Assembly: GCA_934661135.1 (NCBI GenBank)
Contig: CAKUJA010000006.1
Span: 1-36,154, forward strand
Direction: 5' to 3'
Source: an uncultured Oscillospiraceae bacterium
GTDB lineage: Bacteria; Bacillota; Clostridia; Oscillospirales; Oscillospiraceae
Length of the DNA: 36,154 nt
A program made the translations under genes and the position numbers. Of this stretch, positions 7,421 through 14,625 are shown in pieces (the first letter of the stretch is position 1; each line of letters starts with the position of its first letter). The notes under the pieces are model-generated. The model had not been told where the DNA came from. It saw nothing but the letters and a program-made list of their open reading frames with translations, and ran no database searches.

Positions 7421-9700
7421 TTAGACCTCCAGATAGGAGTCGGAATACAGCTCGTTGTTCTTGAAGATGTCGCAGGACTTGATGGTCTCCATCAGGCGCA
7501 GGTCGTTCGGGTTGACGATTGCGGAGGTAAGACCCTGCATCATCGCCATGGCAACCAGTGCGGAGTCCATGATCGGGCGGAGCGTCTTCGGCGCGCCGTT
7601 GGAGTTGTTGGACAGGCCGCCGGTGGACTTCAGGCCTTCGTCTGCGAACAGCTTGATCGCGTTCAGGACGTCCATCTGCTTGTCCTGCATACCCTTGACG
7701 ACGAGGAACAGCGGGTCGAACCACAGGTCGGTCGCTTCCATGCCGAGGCTCAGGCCGCGTTCGAGCATATGATGGCAGTGCATCATGCGCTCCTCGTTGT
7801 CCTTTGCAATGCCGTCTGCGGAGCAAAGCGCAACGCAGATCGCGTCGTTGGCCGCAGCCAGATCGATGTAGGAGATACGGGAGCCCGCGTCGGCGGAGTT
7901 GACGATCGGCTTGCCGTTCGTGCGGTTGTAGACCTTGATGCCGGCTTCGATGGCGCGCTTGTTCGCGGTATCGAGCGCCAGAGGTACGTTGTTGAAGTTC
8001 TCCTGGAGCAGCTTGACCGCCCAGGTCATCAGCTCCGGACCGTTGGACTCAGCCGGGCCGATGTTGACGTCGAGGTATGTTGCGCCAGCCTTGATCTGCT
8101 GTGCTGCGCGCTCGAGGATGGGATCGGGGTTGAACGTCGCCATTGCCTCGCGGATCACCGGGGAGATGCAGTGGATACGTTCGCCGATGGTGACAAACTT
8201 CGGGGATTCCGGATCTCTCTGCTTGTAGTGGGCATCGAGGTCGTCGCGGATCTTGATGGCTGGAATCGACGCTGCGATCTTCTCGAAGTCCAGCGGCGCG
8301 TTGGCGTCAACGGCCTCCTTCTTCTCAGACGCGGGCGTCTTTGCGGCGGCAACCGCTTCGGCGGCAGCCTTGTATTCGCCGTCCTTGAGGTACTTCACAA
8401 GCTCAACGGCTTCGCGCGTACCGACAACGACGTTCCACTCCGGCAGCTTGTCCTGAATCTCACCCTTCATAACGGCAACCTTGCCCGGGATGATGAGGGT
8501 GCGGTTGTTGATCTTGGATGCCAGATCGAATTCGTCGAAGAACTTCTTGACGGACGTCGAGGAGAACTTACCGGCCGCCCATGCGGTCAGGACGGACATA
8601 CCGGAAGCATCGGTAATCAGCAGGTTGATGGGCACCTTCGAGCGCTCGAGCTCGCCGGAGACCAGGAAGTAGGTCAGCGCGAAGTCGACCGTCAGGCAGC
8701 AGGGATCGTCGGGCGTAGCGCCGTTGATCGGGTAGATGCCGGGGGCAACCTTCATCGGCTTCTGCGGGTCGGTGTAGATGTTCTGGCGCAGGCCATACAA
8801 CGGCAGCGCCTCGGCGTAGCTCATGCGCTCCATGACGAGGATCGAGCCGTACTTCAGCGTAAACACGGCAGCCAGCGCCGTCTGGAGGTGAATATCACCG
8901 TGGCAGAGCTTTGCCAGGTTGACGATGGACGGATAACCGAACGTGCGGTCGTTGTCCTTGATTGCGCTGCGGCGGACGAGCACGGCGTTTGCAAACGTCT
9001 CCTTGACGGTTGCGCCGGTGACGTCGATCACGAGATTCTTGTTGCCGGCCTTTTCCAGCGCTTCCACGGTGTCGTGCAGCTCCTCAAGAGAGGCGCCCTT
9101 CACGCCGAGGACGATACCGGCCGCCGTTGCGATAGCGTTCATGTCGGCATAGTTGTCCTTGTTCGCACCGTTCAGAATCGGCTTCACGTCCTTGATGGCT
9201 TCCACAGCCGCCTTGGCGTTTTCCACATTCTCAGTGTCGAGAATCACGCCGCGCTCAAGCGTAGCGGCCTTCTTGGCCAGCGCGACAAACTTGTCGGCGT
9301 CGCCCGCATCATGGACGAACACAGCTTCGACATACTCGCGTTCGCCGATACGCTCGTAGTCGGTTTTCTTCATGATTTCGATCTTCGCGTCAACCTCGGC
9401 GTCCTCCATGCAGGAGCAGAGATACTGTGCAAACAGGTTGCGGGACACGAGGGTCTTTTCATGGCGGAACATCACGGTTTCGCCGCCCATCTTGTGGCCG
9501 GCAAACTCGATGGTCTTCATGGGAGGTGCCGTTGCCTCAGACAGAAGCGCGATTGCTTCCTCCGACATATACGGGCACTTGGTGATGGGCAGCGCGCCCT
9601 GTGCGACCTTCATGCAGAACGCCATACACGTGGGACTGCCGCATTCCTTACAGTTCTTCTTGGGAGATAATTTAAAAATGTCAAGACCTTTAACTGCCAT
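7421..9700 (-). CDS. acsC-acsE: Fused CoFeSP large subunit and methyl-THF:CoFeSP methyltransferase (AcsC-AcsE)
   Basis: One uninterrupted 759-residue ORF carrying two normally separate proteins. Residues 1-445 are the large corrinoid iron-sulfur subunit: the low-potential 4Fe-4S motif CX2CX4CX16C (C17, C20, C25, C42), a TIM barrel, and the C-terminal cobalamin-binding part (TDASGMSVLTAWAAGK to VELVKYLKDGE). Residues 446-500 are an Ala/Lys-rich linker followed by a short segment. Residues 501-759 are the pterin-binding methyltransferase: IGERI, LDVNIGPA, LDTAN (D577), VNSAD (N601), WFDPL (D662) and GLSNNS (N698), matching the family's folate-binding residues. The fusion would hold the methyl donor enzyme and corrinoid acceptor together. 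It begins 21 bases after the acsD stop, with AGGAGGA ahead of the ATG. In known acetogens these are separate genes, as far as I recall. Confidence 0.95.
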   Translation of the reverse strand: MAVKGLDIFKLSPKKNCKECGSPTCMAFCMKVAQGALPITKCPYMSEEAIALLSEATAPPMKTIEFAGHKMGGETVMFRHEKTLVSRNLFAQYLCSCMEDAEVDAKIEIMKKTDYERIGEREYVEAVFVHDAGDADKFVALAKKAATLERGVILDTENVENAKAAVEAIKDVKPILNGANKDNYADMNAIATAAGIVLGVKGASLEELHDTVEALEKAGNKNLVIDVTGATVKETFANAVLVRRSAIKDNDRTFGYPSIVNLAKLCHGDIHLQTALAAVFTLKYGSILVMERMSYAEALPLYGLRQNIYTDPQKPMKVAPGIYPINGATPDDPCCLTVDFALTYFLVSGELERSKVPINLLITDASGMSVLTAWAAGKFSSTSVKKFFDEFDLASKINNRTLIIPGKVAVMKGEIQDKLPEWNVVVGTREAVELVKYLKDGEYKAAAEAVAAAKTPASEKKEAVDANAPLDFEKIAASIPAIKIRDDLDAHYKQRDPESPKFVTIGERIHCISPVIREAMATFNPDPILERAAQQIKAGATYLDVNIGPAESNGPELMTWAVKLLQENFNNVPLALDTANKRAIEAGIKVYNRTNGKPIVNSADAGSRISYIDLAAANDAICVALCSADGIAKDNEERMMHCHHMLERGLSLGMEATDLWFDPLFLVVKGMQDKQMDVLNAIKLFADEGLKSTGGLSNNSNGAPKTLRPIMDSALVAMAMMQGLTSAIVNPNDLRLMETIKSCDIFKNNELYSDSYLEV

Positions 9701-9721
9701 AGTAGTGTTCCTCCTTCCTGC

Positions 9722-10666
9722 TTACATGAGCGCGTTGATCATCTTGGCGATGGTGCGGATTGCAGCCGGATGACGCATGATAACTGCGTCGGAGCCGCCG
9801 GCCAGAACAGCCGCCGCCGTGGTGACTTCCATCTCCACGCCGCGTTCCTCCTGGTTGCCCCATTCAGGCATATCCGCTTCGCTCATGACCGCTTCCTTGA
9901 CGCCCCAGGCATCAGCGGAGACCGGCGTCATGATGGGCATCTGGAGCATGGCGTCCGCCTGCTTCAGCGCAGCATCCTTCACGCGGTCCAGCGTGGAAGC
10001 AACATATTCATAGCCATAGCCGGCAGCTGCGGAGCCAATGTTCATCACGATCGACTGGGCGTTGACGCCGAGCTGGGTCATAACAGTATTGAGCTGCTTA
10101 GCAAGGTTGATGTCGACGGCGGATTCCGCGCCGACCTTCTGGCCATAGGCCAGGCCTGCGGACGCGCCGACGGTCTTGTAGTTCTCATCGCGGGCGGAGA
10201 GAACGAGGATATTCTTGCCAGCCAGCGCTTCCGCAATCTTGTTGAACAGCTCCGTGTCCTTCTCGATGTTCTTGCAGCCCATGATGACGATCGGCATTGT
10301 CACCGCGTCAGCCACGGCCTTTGCCAGCTCGACGCATTCCTCGGTGGGCTTGTTGGCGCCGTTGGGATCGGCACCTTCAAAGTGCAGGCACAGGAAGCTC
10401 GCGCCCTCCATCGTCTCGGCACGCTTGGCCATGTCGACGACGGTCTCGCAGCCAGCATAAAATTCCTTCTCGCCCGGCATGGTGTATTCCGCCATACCGA
10501 AGTCGGTCAGCTCCACGCCGATCTTCGGCGCGTTCTTGATCTCTGCGTCAAACGTGTGGAACGGCAGAACGTTCTGCCCGCCGATCGCAGTGGCCTTGTC
10601 GCCAACGCCGAGCACCACTTCATTGATGTGGGCGTTGAAAGCCTGCTTTTTGGGAACAAAAGGCAT
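9722..10666 (-). CDS. acsD: Corrinoid iron-sulfur protein small subunit
   Basis: 314 residues, the usual length. This TIM-barrel subunit pairs with AcsC to hold the cobamide that carries the methyl group to acetyl-CoA synthase. Family blocks include IGGQNVLPFHTFDAE, HFEGADPNGANK, LVLSARDENYKTVGASAG and the C-terminal GGSDAVIMRHPAA. The start at 10664-10666 has a modest Shine-Dalgarno (AGGGGG, about 10 bases away). It lies directly upstream of the acsC-acsE fusion, so both halves of the CoFeSP come from one message. The spacer in front holds the 160-bp inverted-repeat element. Confidence 0.96.
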   Translation of the reverse strand: MPFVPKKQAFNAHINEVVLGVGDKATAIGGQNVLPFHTFDAEIKNAPKIGVELTDFGMAEYTMPGEKEFYAGCETVVDMAKRAETMEGASFLCLHFEGADPNGANKPTEECVELAKAVADAVTMPIVIMGCKNIEKDTELFNKIAEALAGKNILVLSARDENYKTVGASAGLAYGQKVGAESAVDINLAKQLNTVMTQLGVNAQSIVMNIGSAAAGYGYEYVASTLDRVKDAALKQADAMLQMPIMTPVSADAWGVKEAVMSEADMPEWGNQEERGVEMEVTTAAAVLAGGSDAVIMRHPAAIRTIAKMINALM

Positions 10667-10881
10667 AATGATGAATCCCCCTATCAGTTTTTATCCGGGT
10701 AATGCCGCGGCCTTGCGGCGTCGGCCTTCGCCAGGCGGTTTTCCCGCCGTGTCGCTCTGAAAAACCGGAAATACATAAATGCACATCTGCGTTTTTCAGC
10801 GCGCACCTTACGGAAAACGCTCTCGCCGAATGCGCCCGCCGAATTTCGCGCCATTACCCTAAAATAGATTTACAATAGACT
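10667..10881. other. Spacer upstream of acsD
   Basis: GC-rich spacer with several short self-complementary stretches (for example around 10706-10752). No convincing promoter, gene or terminator was found. acsD may be read through from acsF across the inverted-repeat element. Confidence 0.35.
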
Positions 10882-11041
10882 GGGTGTATCTGAAAACTCT
10901 CAATGTGACCGGCAGCGAGGAATTTTTGCGCTGAGCAAGACGTTTTTTCGCAGGAATACTGACGTATTTCAAGGAAAACTGGCGCGGCGCAGCGTGAAAA
11001 GACCAGCTGCCCGGGTGCGTTGGGAGTTTTCAGATACACCC
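10882..11041. mobile_element. 160-bp MITE-like element with 18-bp perfect terminal inverted repeats
   Basis: GGGTGTATCTGAAAACTC at 10882-10899 is exactly inverted at 11024-11041, enclosing about 124 bp with no credible gene. No clear target duplication is visible in the flanks. The right end (from about AAAAGACC to the terminus) recurs at 24460-24504. It is inserted between the acsF stop (11053) and acsD. It is likely a non-autonomous, transposase-mobilised repeat or a REP-like element; no transposase is in the window. Confidence 0.7.
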
Positions 11042-11052
11042 CAGCCATTGAT

Positions 11053-11823
11053 TTACAGATTTAACTTGCGCATGATCCCGGCAAGCGCCAGCTTGACCGG
11101 CGAATCGTCGGGAACCTTCGAGCTCGGCTTGCCTTCGCAGTCGTACTCATATACGAGCTCGTCCTGCGGCAGCACACCGATCAGATCCAACCCGTATTTT
11201 TCTATCTCCTCCGCTACGCCGGGGTTGAGCTTGCCGTCCGGCGCGCGGTTGACAATCAATTTCAGTTCTCCCGGCTTCAGCTCCAGCTCACGAATCATTT
11301 CCGCAATCCGTCCCACGGCCTGAATGCCGCGGCGGGAGCAGTCGGAGATGAGCAGCATGGTGTCAACGTGCGGCAGCGTTCCGCGCGAGATATATTCCAG
11401 CCCCGCCTCGTTGTCCATCACCACATAATTGTAGTTGTTGATGTATTTGTCCAGTTGCGTTTTCAGCACACCGTTGACAAAGCAGTAGCACCCCTTGCCC
11501 TGTGTGCGCCCCATGACGAGCATATCAAAGTCGTCATCTTCGATCAGCGCGGTTCCGAATTTCATCTCCGCGTAATCGGCCTTGGTCATATTCGCCGGCA
11601 CGCTTCCGGTCTGTTCCGCGCGCGCCATCTCCTCGCGGATGTCGCCCAGCGTCGTCTCCACTTCCACGCCCAATACCTCGTTGAGGTTCGAGTTCGCGTC
11701 CGCGTCAACGACCAGAATCGGCCCCTTCCCGCTCTTGCAGAGATAGTCGATCATCATGCCGCAGGTCGTCGTTTTCCCAACGCCGCCCTTTCCGGCAACC
11801 GCAATCGTATGAGATTTCGCCAT
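11053..11823 (-). CDS. acsF: CooC/AcsF-type nickel-insertion ATPase
   Basis: 256-residue MinD-like P-loop ATPase. Residues 11-19 are a deviant Walker A (GKGGVGKTT), VVDADANSN follows at 38-46, and a CysXCys pair (C112, C114 in GKGCYCFVN) matches the metal-binding dimer-interface motif of CooC proteins. Members insert nickel into the active sites of CO dehydrogenase (CooC) or acetyl-CoA synthase (AcsF); sequence alone does not separate these here, but the position beside acsB/acsD favours ACS. AAGGAG precedes the ATG. It lies 198 bp downstream of metF, separated by a palindrome at 11855-11879. Confidence 0.9.
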   Translation of the reverse strand: MAKSHTIAVAGKGGVGKTTTCGMMIDYLCKSGKGPILVVDADANSNLNEVLGVEVETTLGDIREEMARAEQTGSVPANMTKADYAEMKFGTALIEDDDFDMLVMGRTQGKGCYCFVNGVLKTQLDKYINNYNYVVMDNEAGLEYISRGTLPHVDTMLLISDCSRRGIQAVGRIAEMIRELELKPGELKLIVNRAPDGKLNPGVAEEIEKYGLDLIGVLPQDELVYEYDCEGKPSSKVPDDSPVKLALAGIMRKLNL

Positions 11824-11854
11824 AAAAACTTGCTCCTTGTAAACGCTCGAATGT

Positions 11855-11879
11855 CCCGGCGGGTATTATACCCGCCGGG
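11855..11879. promoter_or_regulatory. Perfect palindrome upstream of acsF
   Basis: CCCGGCGGGTAT and its exact inverse flank a single central base. As RNA it would form a 10-bp G/C stem with a 5-nt loop. It is about 30 bases before the acsF start and contains TATAAT on the minus strand, but there is no matching -35. It could be an operator, attenuator or terminator without a T-run. Confidence 0.4.
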
Positions 11880-12021
11880 GCAGCTCTTTTACTTAGGACA
11901 GCACCGCACAATTCGGCAAGCAGCTTCGGCGAGAGCTTTTTCGTCGAGCCAAACTTTTCAAACCGCAGGATTGGCGGAATAGACCCGCCGAAGCGCGCGG
12001 ACGCAATTGCGCGGTATTGCC

Positions 12022-12951
12022 TTAGACAAGATCGATCAGACCGGCCATCTTTGCGATGTTGGCCACGTCGTCGTACTTGTTCAGCGCGTACAGGTGGATG
12101 CCGTCCACGCCGCAGGCACGATACTCGTCGATCTGGTTGATGGTATATTCGATACCGGCAGCCTTGAAGCTGGCCTTCTTGCCGGCGACATCCGCGTCAA
12201 ACGGCTCCTTGTCGAACGGGTTCGGGAAGATCCAGTTCTTGGAGATGATCTCGCAGAGCTTGCGATCCATCACGCAGCCGTTGCGGCTGAGCGCCATGTT
12301 GATGGTAGCGGCCTGATCGAGAATCGGCATGATGCCCACATCGACCGGCAGCCAAATGCCCGCGCCGCGGATGGCGTCGAGCCAGTAACGGAACGCATCC
12401 ATATCCCAGCAGAGCTGGCTGATGATGAAGTCCGCGCCGTTGTCCTGCTTCTGCTTCAGGAACGCGATGTCAGCCTCGAGACTGCGGCACTGGATGTGGC
12501 CTTCCGGAGAACCGGCCACCGCGATGGTGAACTTGTCGCCGAACTCCTTGCGGACGAACTTCACAAGCTCCGTCGCATAGTGCAGATCGCCGTTCGTGCC
12601 GGTCCAGCCGAAGGGCAGGTCGCCGCGCAGCGCCAGCATATGGTCGATGCCATGATCCAGGTAGGTCTGGAGCTTTTCCTTGATGTCCTCCTTGGTGTTG
12701 CCGATGCAGGTGAAGTGGGTAACCGGAGTGGTCTTGCCGTCCTTGACGATCTTGTCGAGGACTTCGAGGTTCTTGCCAACGTTCGTGCCGCCCGCGCCAT
12801 AGGTACAGGAGATGTAGTCAGGATTCAGCGTATACAGCTTCTCGAGGACACCGCCCTCACCGCACAGCTTTTCCATGCCAACATCCGTTTTCGGCGGGAA
12901 AACCTCAAACGAGAATGTGGCTCTGTTTTCATAGATTTCAGCAACGCTCAT
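12022..12951 (-). CDS. metF: Methylenetetrahydrofolate reductase
   Basis: Reduces 5,10-methylene-THF to 5-methyl-THF, the donor for the AcsE domain encoded downstream. 309 residues from the ATG at 12949-12951, preceded by GGAGG; the ATG four codons earlier is less well placed. Family motifs: FSFEVFPPK near the N-terminus (catalytic Glu), YISCTYGAGG, THFTCIGN, LALRGDLP and a C-terminal GIHLYALNKY. It is a single-domain flavoprotein like bacterial MetF. No MetV-type zinc partner gene is adjacent, so the electron donor is not clear from this locus. Its own promoter is at 13028-13056. Confidence 0.95.
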   Translation of the reverse strand: MSVAEIYENRATFSFEVFPPKTDVGMEKLCGEGGVLEKLYTLNPDYISCTYGAGGTNVGKNLEVLDKIVKDGKTTPVTHFTCIGNTKEDIKEKLQTYLDHGIDHMLALRGDLPFGWTGTNGDLHYATELVKFVRKEFGDKFTIAVAGSPEGHIQCRSLEADIAFLKQKQDNGADFIISQLCWDMDAFRYWLDAIRGAGIWLPVDVGIMPILDQAATINMALSRNGCVMDRKLCEIISKNWIFPNPFDKEPFDADVAGKKASFKAAGIEYTINQIDEYRACGVDGIHLYALNKYDDVANIAKMAGLIDLV

Positions 12952-13027
12952 ATATGCCTCCAAAAAATATGATATTCTTGCCTACTCCGAATGGGCGCAC
13001 TGCGGCCACCGGATTCGATACAAATTT

Positions 13028-13056
13028 ATCGTAACACATTCAACGCTTAAATACAA
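13028..13056 (-). promoter_or_regulatory. Promoter of metF
   Basis: Minus-strand -35 TTGTAT (13051-13056) and -10 TACGAT (13028-13033) are 17 bases apart, about 75 bases before the metF start. Both boxes are imperfect, so the call is moderate. Confidence 0.45.
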
Positions 13057-13111
13057 GACCAAACTTGCGAAAAATCGCAAAAAACGCAGACTTTTTTCCG
13101 TTTCATGCCGT

Positions 13112-13339
13112 TCACAGCGGCGTGAACAAAAACTTCTGGCTCACGCCGGCGCTTTCCACGTAGACCGTCAGCGCGCCGTCGGCCTTCCGGTCAACCGTCA
13201 GATTGACCTCCTTGCCCTTGATCTCGCGCCGCACCCATTCCACAGGATCGTCCGTTTCAATCTCATCGAAAAACACATCGCGCATCTGGTTGTTTGCGCA
13301 GAGGTTCTGCACCTCGCGCACGACCTCATATTCCGCCAT
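13112..13339 (-). CDS. Small protein of unknown function, coupled to cooT
   Basis: 75 residues starting MAEYEVVREVQNL. The ATG is one base after the cooT stop codon (TGA-G-ATG), a layout expected for translational coupling; I prefer it to an upstream ATG at 13363 inside cooT. The protein is acidic to neutral, has a single Cys (in NLCANNQ), no membrane segment, and reads as a short alpha/beta fold (VNLTVDRKADGALTVYVES). I do not recognise the family. Its place as third gene of a nickel-handling operon points to a role in metal delivery or CODH/ACS maturation, by inference only. Confidence 0.7.
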   Translation of the reverse strand: MAEYEVVREVQNLCANNQMRDVFFDEIETDDPVEWVRREIKGKEVNLTVDRKADGALTVYVESAGVSQKFLFTPL

Positions 13340-13340
13340 C

Positions 13341-13535
13341 TCAGCGCACGGTCTCACGCACAATGGCGACGTTCTCCACCAGATCGACCGACACCAACTC
13401 CCCCTCGATGACCACCTGCCGCTCCATCAGGTCGGTCAGGAACACCTGCCCGTCCTTGATGTCAATGCGCTGCACATTGGCCAGCACCAGATTTTCCGGC
13501 GCCTCCGTTCCCTTATAAACCGATGACAGACACAT
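13341..13535 (-). CDS. cooT: CooT-family nickel-binding protein
   Basis: 64 residues beginning MCLSSVYKG; the invariant Cys2 is the residue used by CooT homologues to bind nickel as a homodimer. The rest fits the small beta-rich CooT fold (NVQRIDIKDGQVFLTDL, EGELVSVDLVENVAIV). In Rhodospirillum rubrum CooT takes part with CooC and CooJ in loading nickel into CO dehydrogenase. Its Shine-Dalgarno (AAGGAG, 13546-13551) overlaps the stop codon of the upstream His-rich gene, so the two are probably co-translated. Confidence 0.85.
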   Translation of the reverse strand: MCLSSVYKGTEAPENLVLANVQRIDIKDGQVFLTDLMERQVVIEGELVSVDLVENVAIVRETVR

Positions 13536-13549
13536 ATTGTTCGCGCTCC

Positions 13550-13855
13550 TTATTCCATTGCGGCCAGCACCGTCGACAGCCGCATATTGCCCTTTTCAAA
13601 GTCCGACACCGCCAGCATGATCTGCTCATAGGCCGCCGTCTCGCCAAGCTCCTTCAGTTTCCCAGCAAGCTGCGCCAGCTCGTTCGCGTGGGACGCATTG
13701 TGACCGACCATATACTTCATCAGAGCCTTCAGCTCCGCCTTCGGGTCGGCGTTGCAGCCGCCGCAGGCATTGCAGCCGTGCTCATGGTGATGCTCGTGGG
13801 GATGGCCTTCCTCATGGCTGTGGCAGCAGCCTTCATGTTCGTGATCGTGATGCAT
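13550..13855 (-). CDS. His/Cys-rich metal-binding protein (CooJ-like)
   Basis: 101 residues from the ATG at 13853-13855, which follows AGGAGGAA; the upstream in-frame ATG lacks a good site. The first 26 residues are dominated by His and acidic residues (HHDHEHEGCCHSHEEGHPHE and onward), followed by cysteines at 28, 31 and 34. The remaining 65 residues form an amphipathic helical domain (LMKYMVGHNASHANELAQL). The layout recalls nickel-storage proteins such as CooJ and other His-rich metallochaperones, but with the metal-binding tract at the N-terminus. It is the first gene of the cooT operon and divergent from a CsoR/RcnR-type sensor. Confidence 0.8.
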   Translation of the reverse strand: MHHDHEHEGCCHSHEEGHPHEHHHEHGCNACGGCNADPKAELKALMKYMVGHNASHANELAQLAGKLKELGETAAYEQIMLAVSDFEKGNMRLSTVLAAME

Positions 13856-13926
13856 GATTGTTCCTCCTGAGAACTCGGGCACACCCGCGCGATTGCGCGC
13901 TGTTGCCCTTGATTTCGTTTGTCCAT

Positions 13927-13955
13927 ATTATACTCATTTCCATCCGCTTTGTAAA
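13927..13955 (-). promoter_or_regulatory. Promoter of the CooJ-like/cooT operon
   Basis: A minus-strand TTTACA (13950-13955) and a perfect TATAAT (13927-13932) with 17-base spacing form a strong sigma-A-type promoter about 70 bases before the first gene. Confidence 0.75.
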
Positions 13956-13982
13956 GACCTCAAAAATCAGGAAATAATCCCT

Positions 13983-14006
13983 ACCCTGGGGTTTCTTCTC
14001 GGGGTT
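13983..14006. promoter_or_regulatory. Candidate CsoR/RcnR-type operator
   Basis: ACCCTGGGGT (13983-13992) and a second GGGGTT tract (14001-14006) lie between the two divergent promoters. CsoR/RcnR-family operators are short G/C tracts flanked by A/T, often as inverted ACCC/GGGGT. The match is suggestive only. Confidence 0.35.
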
Positions 14007-14052
14007 CTTGCAAATAATTGTTGTTTTTTCTGTGGATTTTTTCGGTGCGTTG

Positions 14053-14061
14053 TGATATAAT
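14053..14061 (+). promoter_or_regulatory. Extended -10 promoter of the metal-sensor gene
   Basis: TGATATAAT (TGnTATAAT) lies about 30 bases upstream of the ATG at 14093. There is no good -35, which is usual for extended -10 promoters. Confidence 0.5.
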
Positions 14062-14092
14062 TCTCAAAACGCCTACCTCGAGGAGAATTTTC

Positions 14093-14428
14093 ATGGAACA
14101 CACGCATGAATATCTGCATGAACACGGCATTGCCCATACCCACGACCCCAGTCAACCGCACGGCCATGTCCACACCAATACCAGAGCCGTGCTCAACCGC
14201 CTTGCCCGCGCCATCGGCCATCTGGAATCCGTCAAAAAGATGGTGGAGGACGGGCGCGACTGCTCCGAAGTGCTGATCCAGCTCTCGGCCGTCCGCTCAG
14301 CGATCAACAACATCGGCAAAGTCATTCTGGAGGATCATATCCAGCACTGCATTGTCGACGCCGTTGAGCATGACGATCAGGATGCCATCACAAACCTCTG
14401 CCAGGCCATCGACAAATTCGTAAAATAA
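14093..14428 (+). CDS. CsoR/RcnR-family metal-sensing repressor with His-rich N-terminus
   Basis: 111 residues from an ATG preceded by GAGGAG. After a His-rich tail (about residues 3-27) comes the all-helical DUF156 domain. The metal ligands are C57, H82 and C86, the Cys-His-Cys spacing (25 and 4) of CsoR, with an extra His at 85. The family represses metal export or storage genes until the metal binds. The divergent partner operon (His-rich protein, CooT) and the His-rich tail suggest nickel or cobalt, but copper cannot be excluded, since the three core ligands are those of CsoR. A second, typical CsoR is encoded at 17301-17609. Confidence 0.85.
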   Translation: MEHTHEYLHEHGIAHTHDPSQPHGHVHTNTRAVLNRLARAIGHLESVKKMVEDGRDCSEVLIQLSAVRSAINNIGKVILEDHIQHCIVDAVEHDDQDAITNLCQAIDKFVK

Positions 14429-14465
14429 ACCCCTTTGCCGGCGTTCGCCCGTTTCTACGACCTTC

Positions 14466-14550
14466 CCCACACCCCCGAATACACTTTTTTGAAACCATTC
14501 TTTTCTTTCTCCGAAAAGAGAACGAAAAGAATCGGGGCAGAGGTTTTTTC
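14466..14550. repeat. Dispersed stem-loop repeat, copy A
   Basis: One of four related intergenic copies (others near 20860, 25996 and 31290). The core is TTTTTTGAAACCATTCTTTTC, here imperfectly, then GAACGAAAAGAATCGGGG and a T-run. The inverted CATTCTTTTC/GAAAAGAAT arms can fold on either strand. This copy lies between converging genes. Confidence 0.6.
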
Positions 14551-14581
14551 CTTTCGCAGCCCTAAAAAAGAACGAAACAAG

Positions 14582-14611
14582 CACCGTCAGAGCGCTAGCG
14601 CTCTGACGGTG
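14582..14611. terminator. 30-bp perfect palindrome between convergent genes
   Basis: CACCGTCAGAGCGCT is followed directly by its exact inverse. On the plus strand it is followed by TCCCTTTTC, on the minus strand by CTTGTTTCG and a later T-run. It probably ends both the metal-sensor gene (stop 14428) and copA (stop 14626). Confidence 0.7.
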
Positions 14612-14625
14612 TCCCTTTTCTCTCC

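Noticed and set aside
7409..9670. Long plus-strand open frame (753 codons) opposite acsC-acsE
   Set aside because: Antisense shadow of a well-supported gene with no start signal or recognisable domain.
11864..11869. TATAAT as -10 of an acsF promoter
   Set aside because: It is part of a perfect palindrome and has no -35-like hexamer at 16-18 bases.
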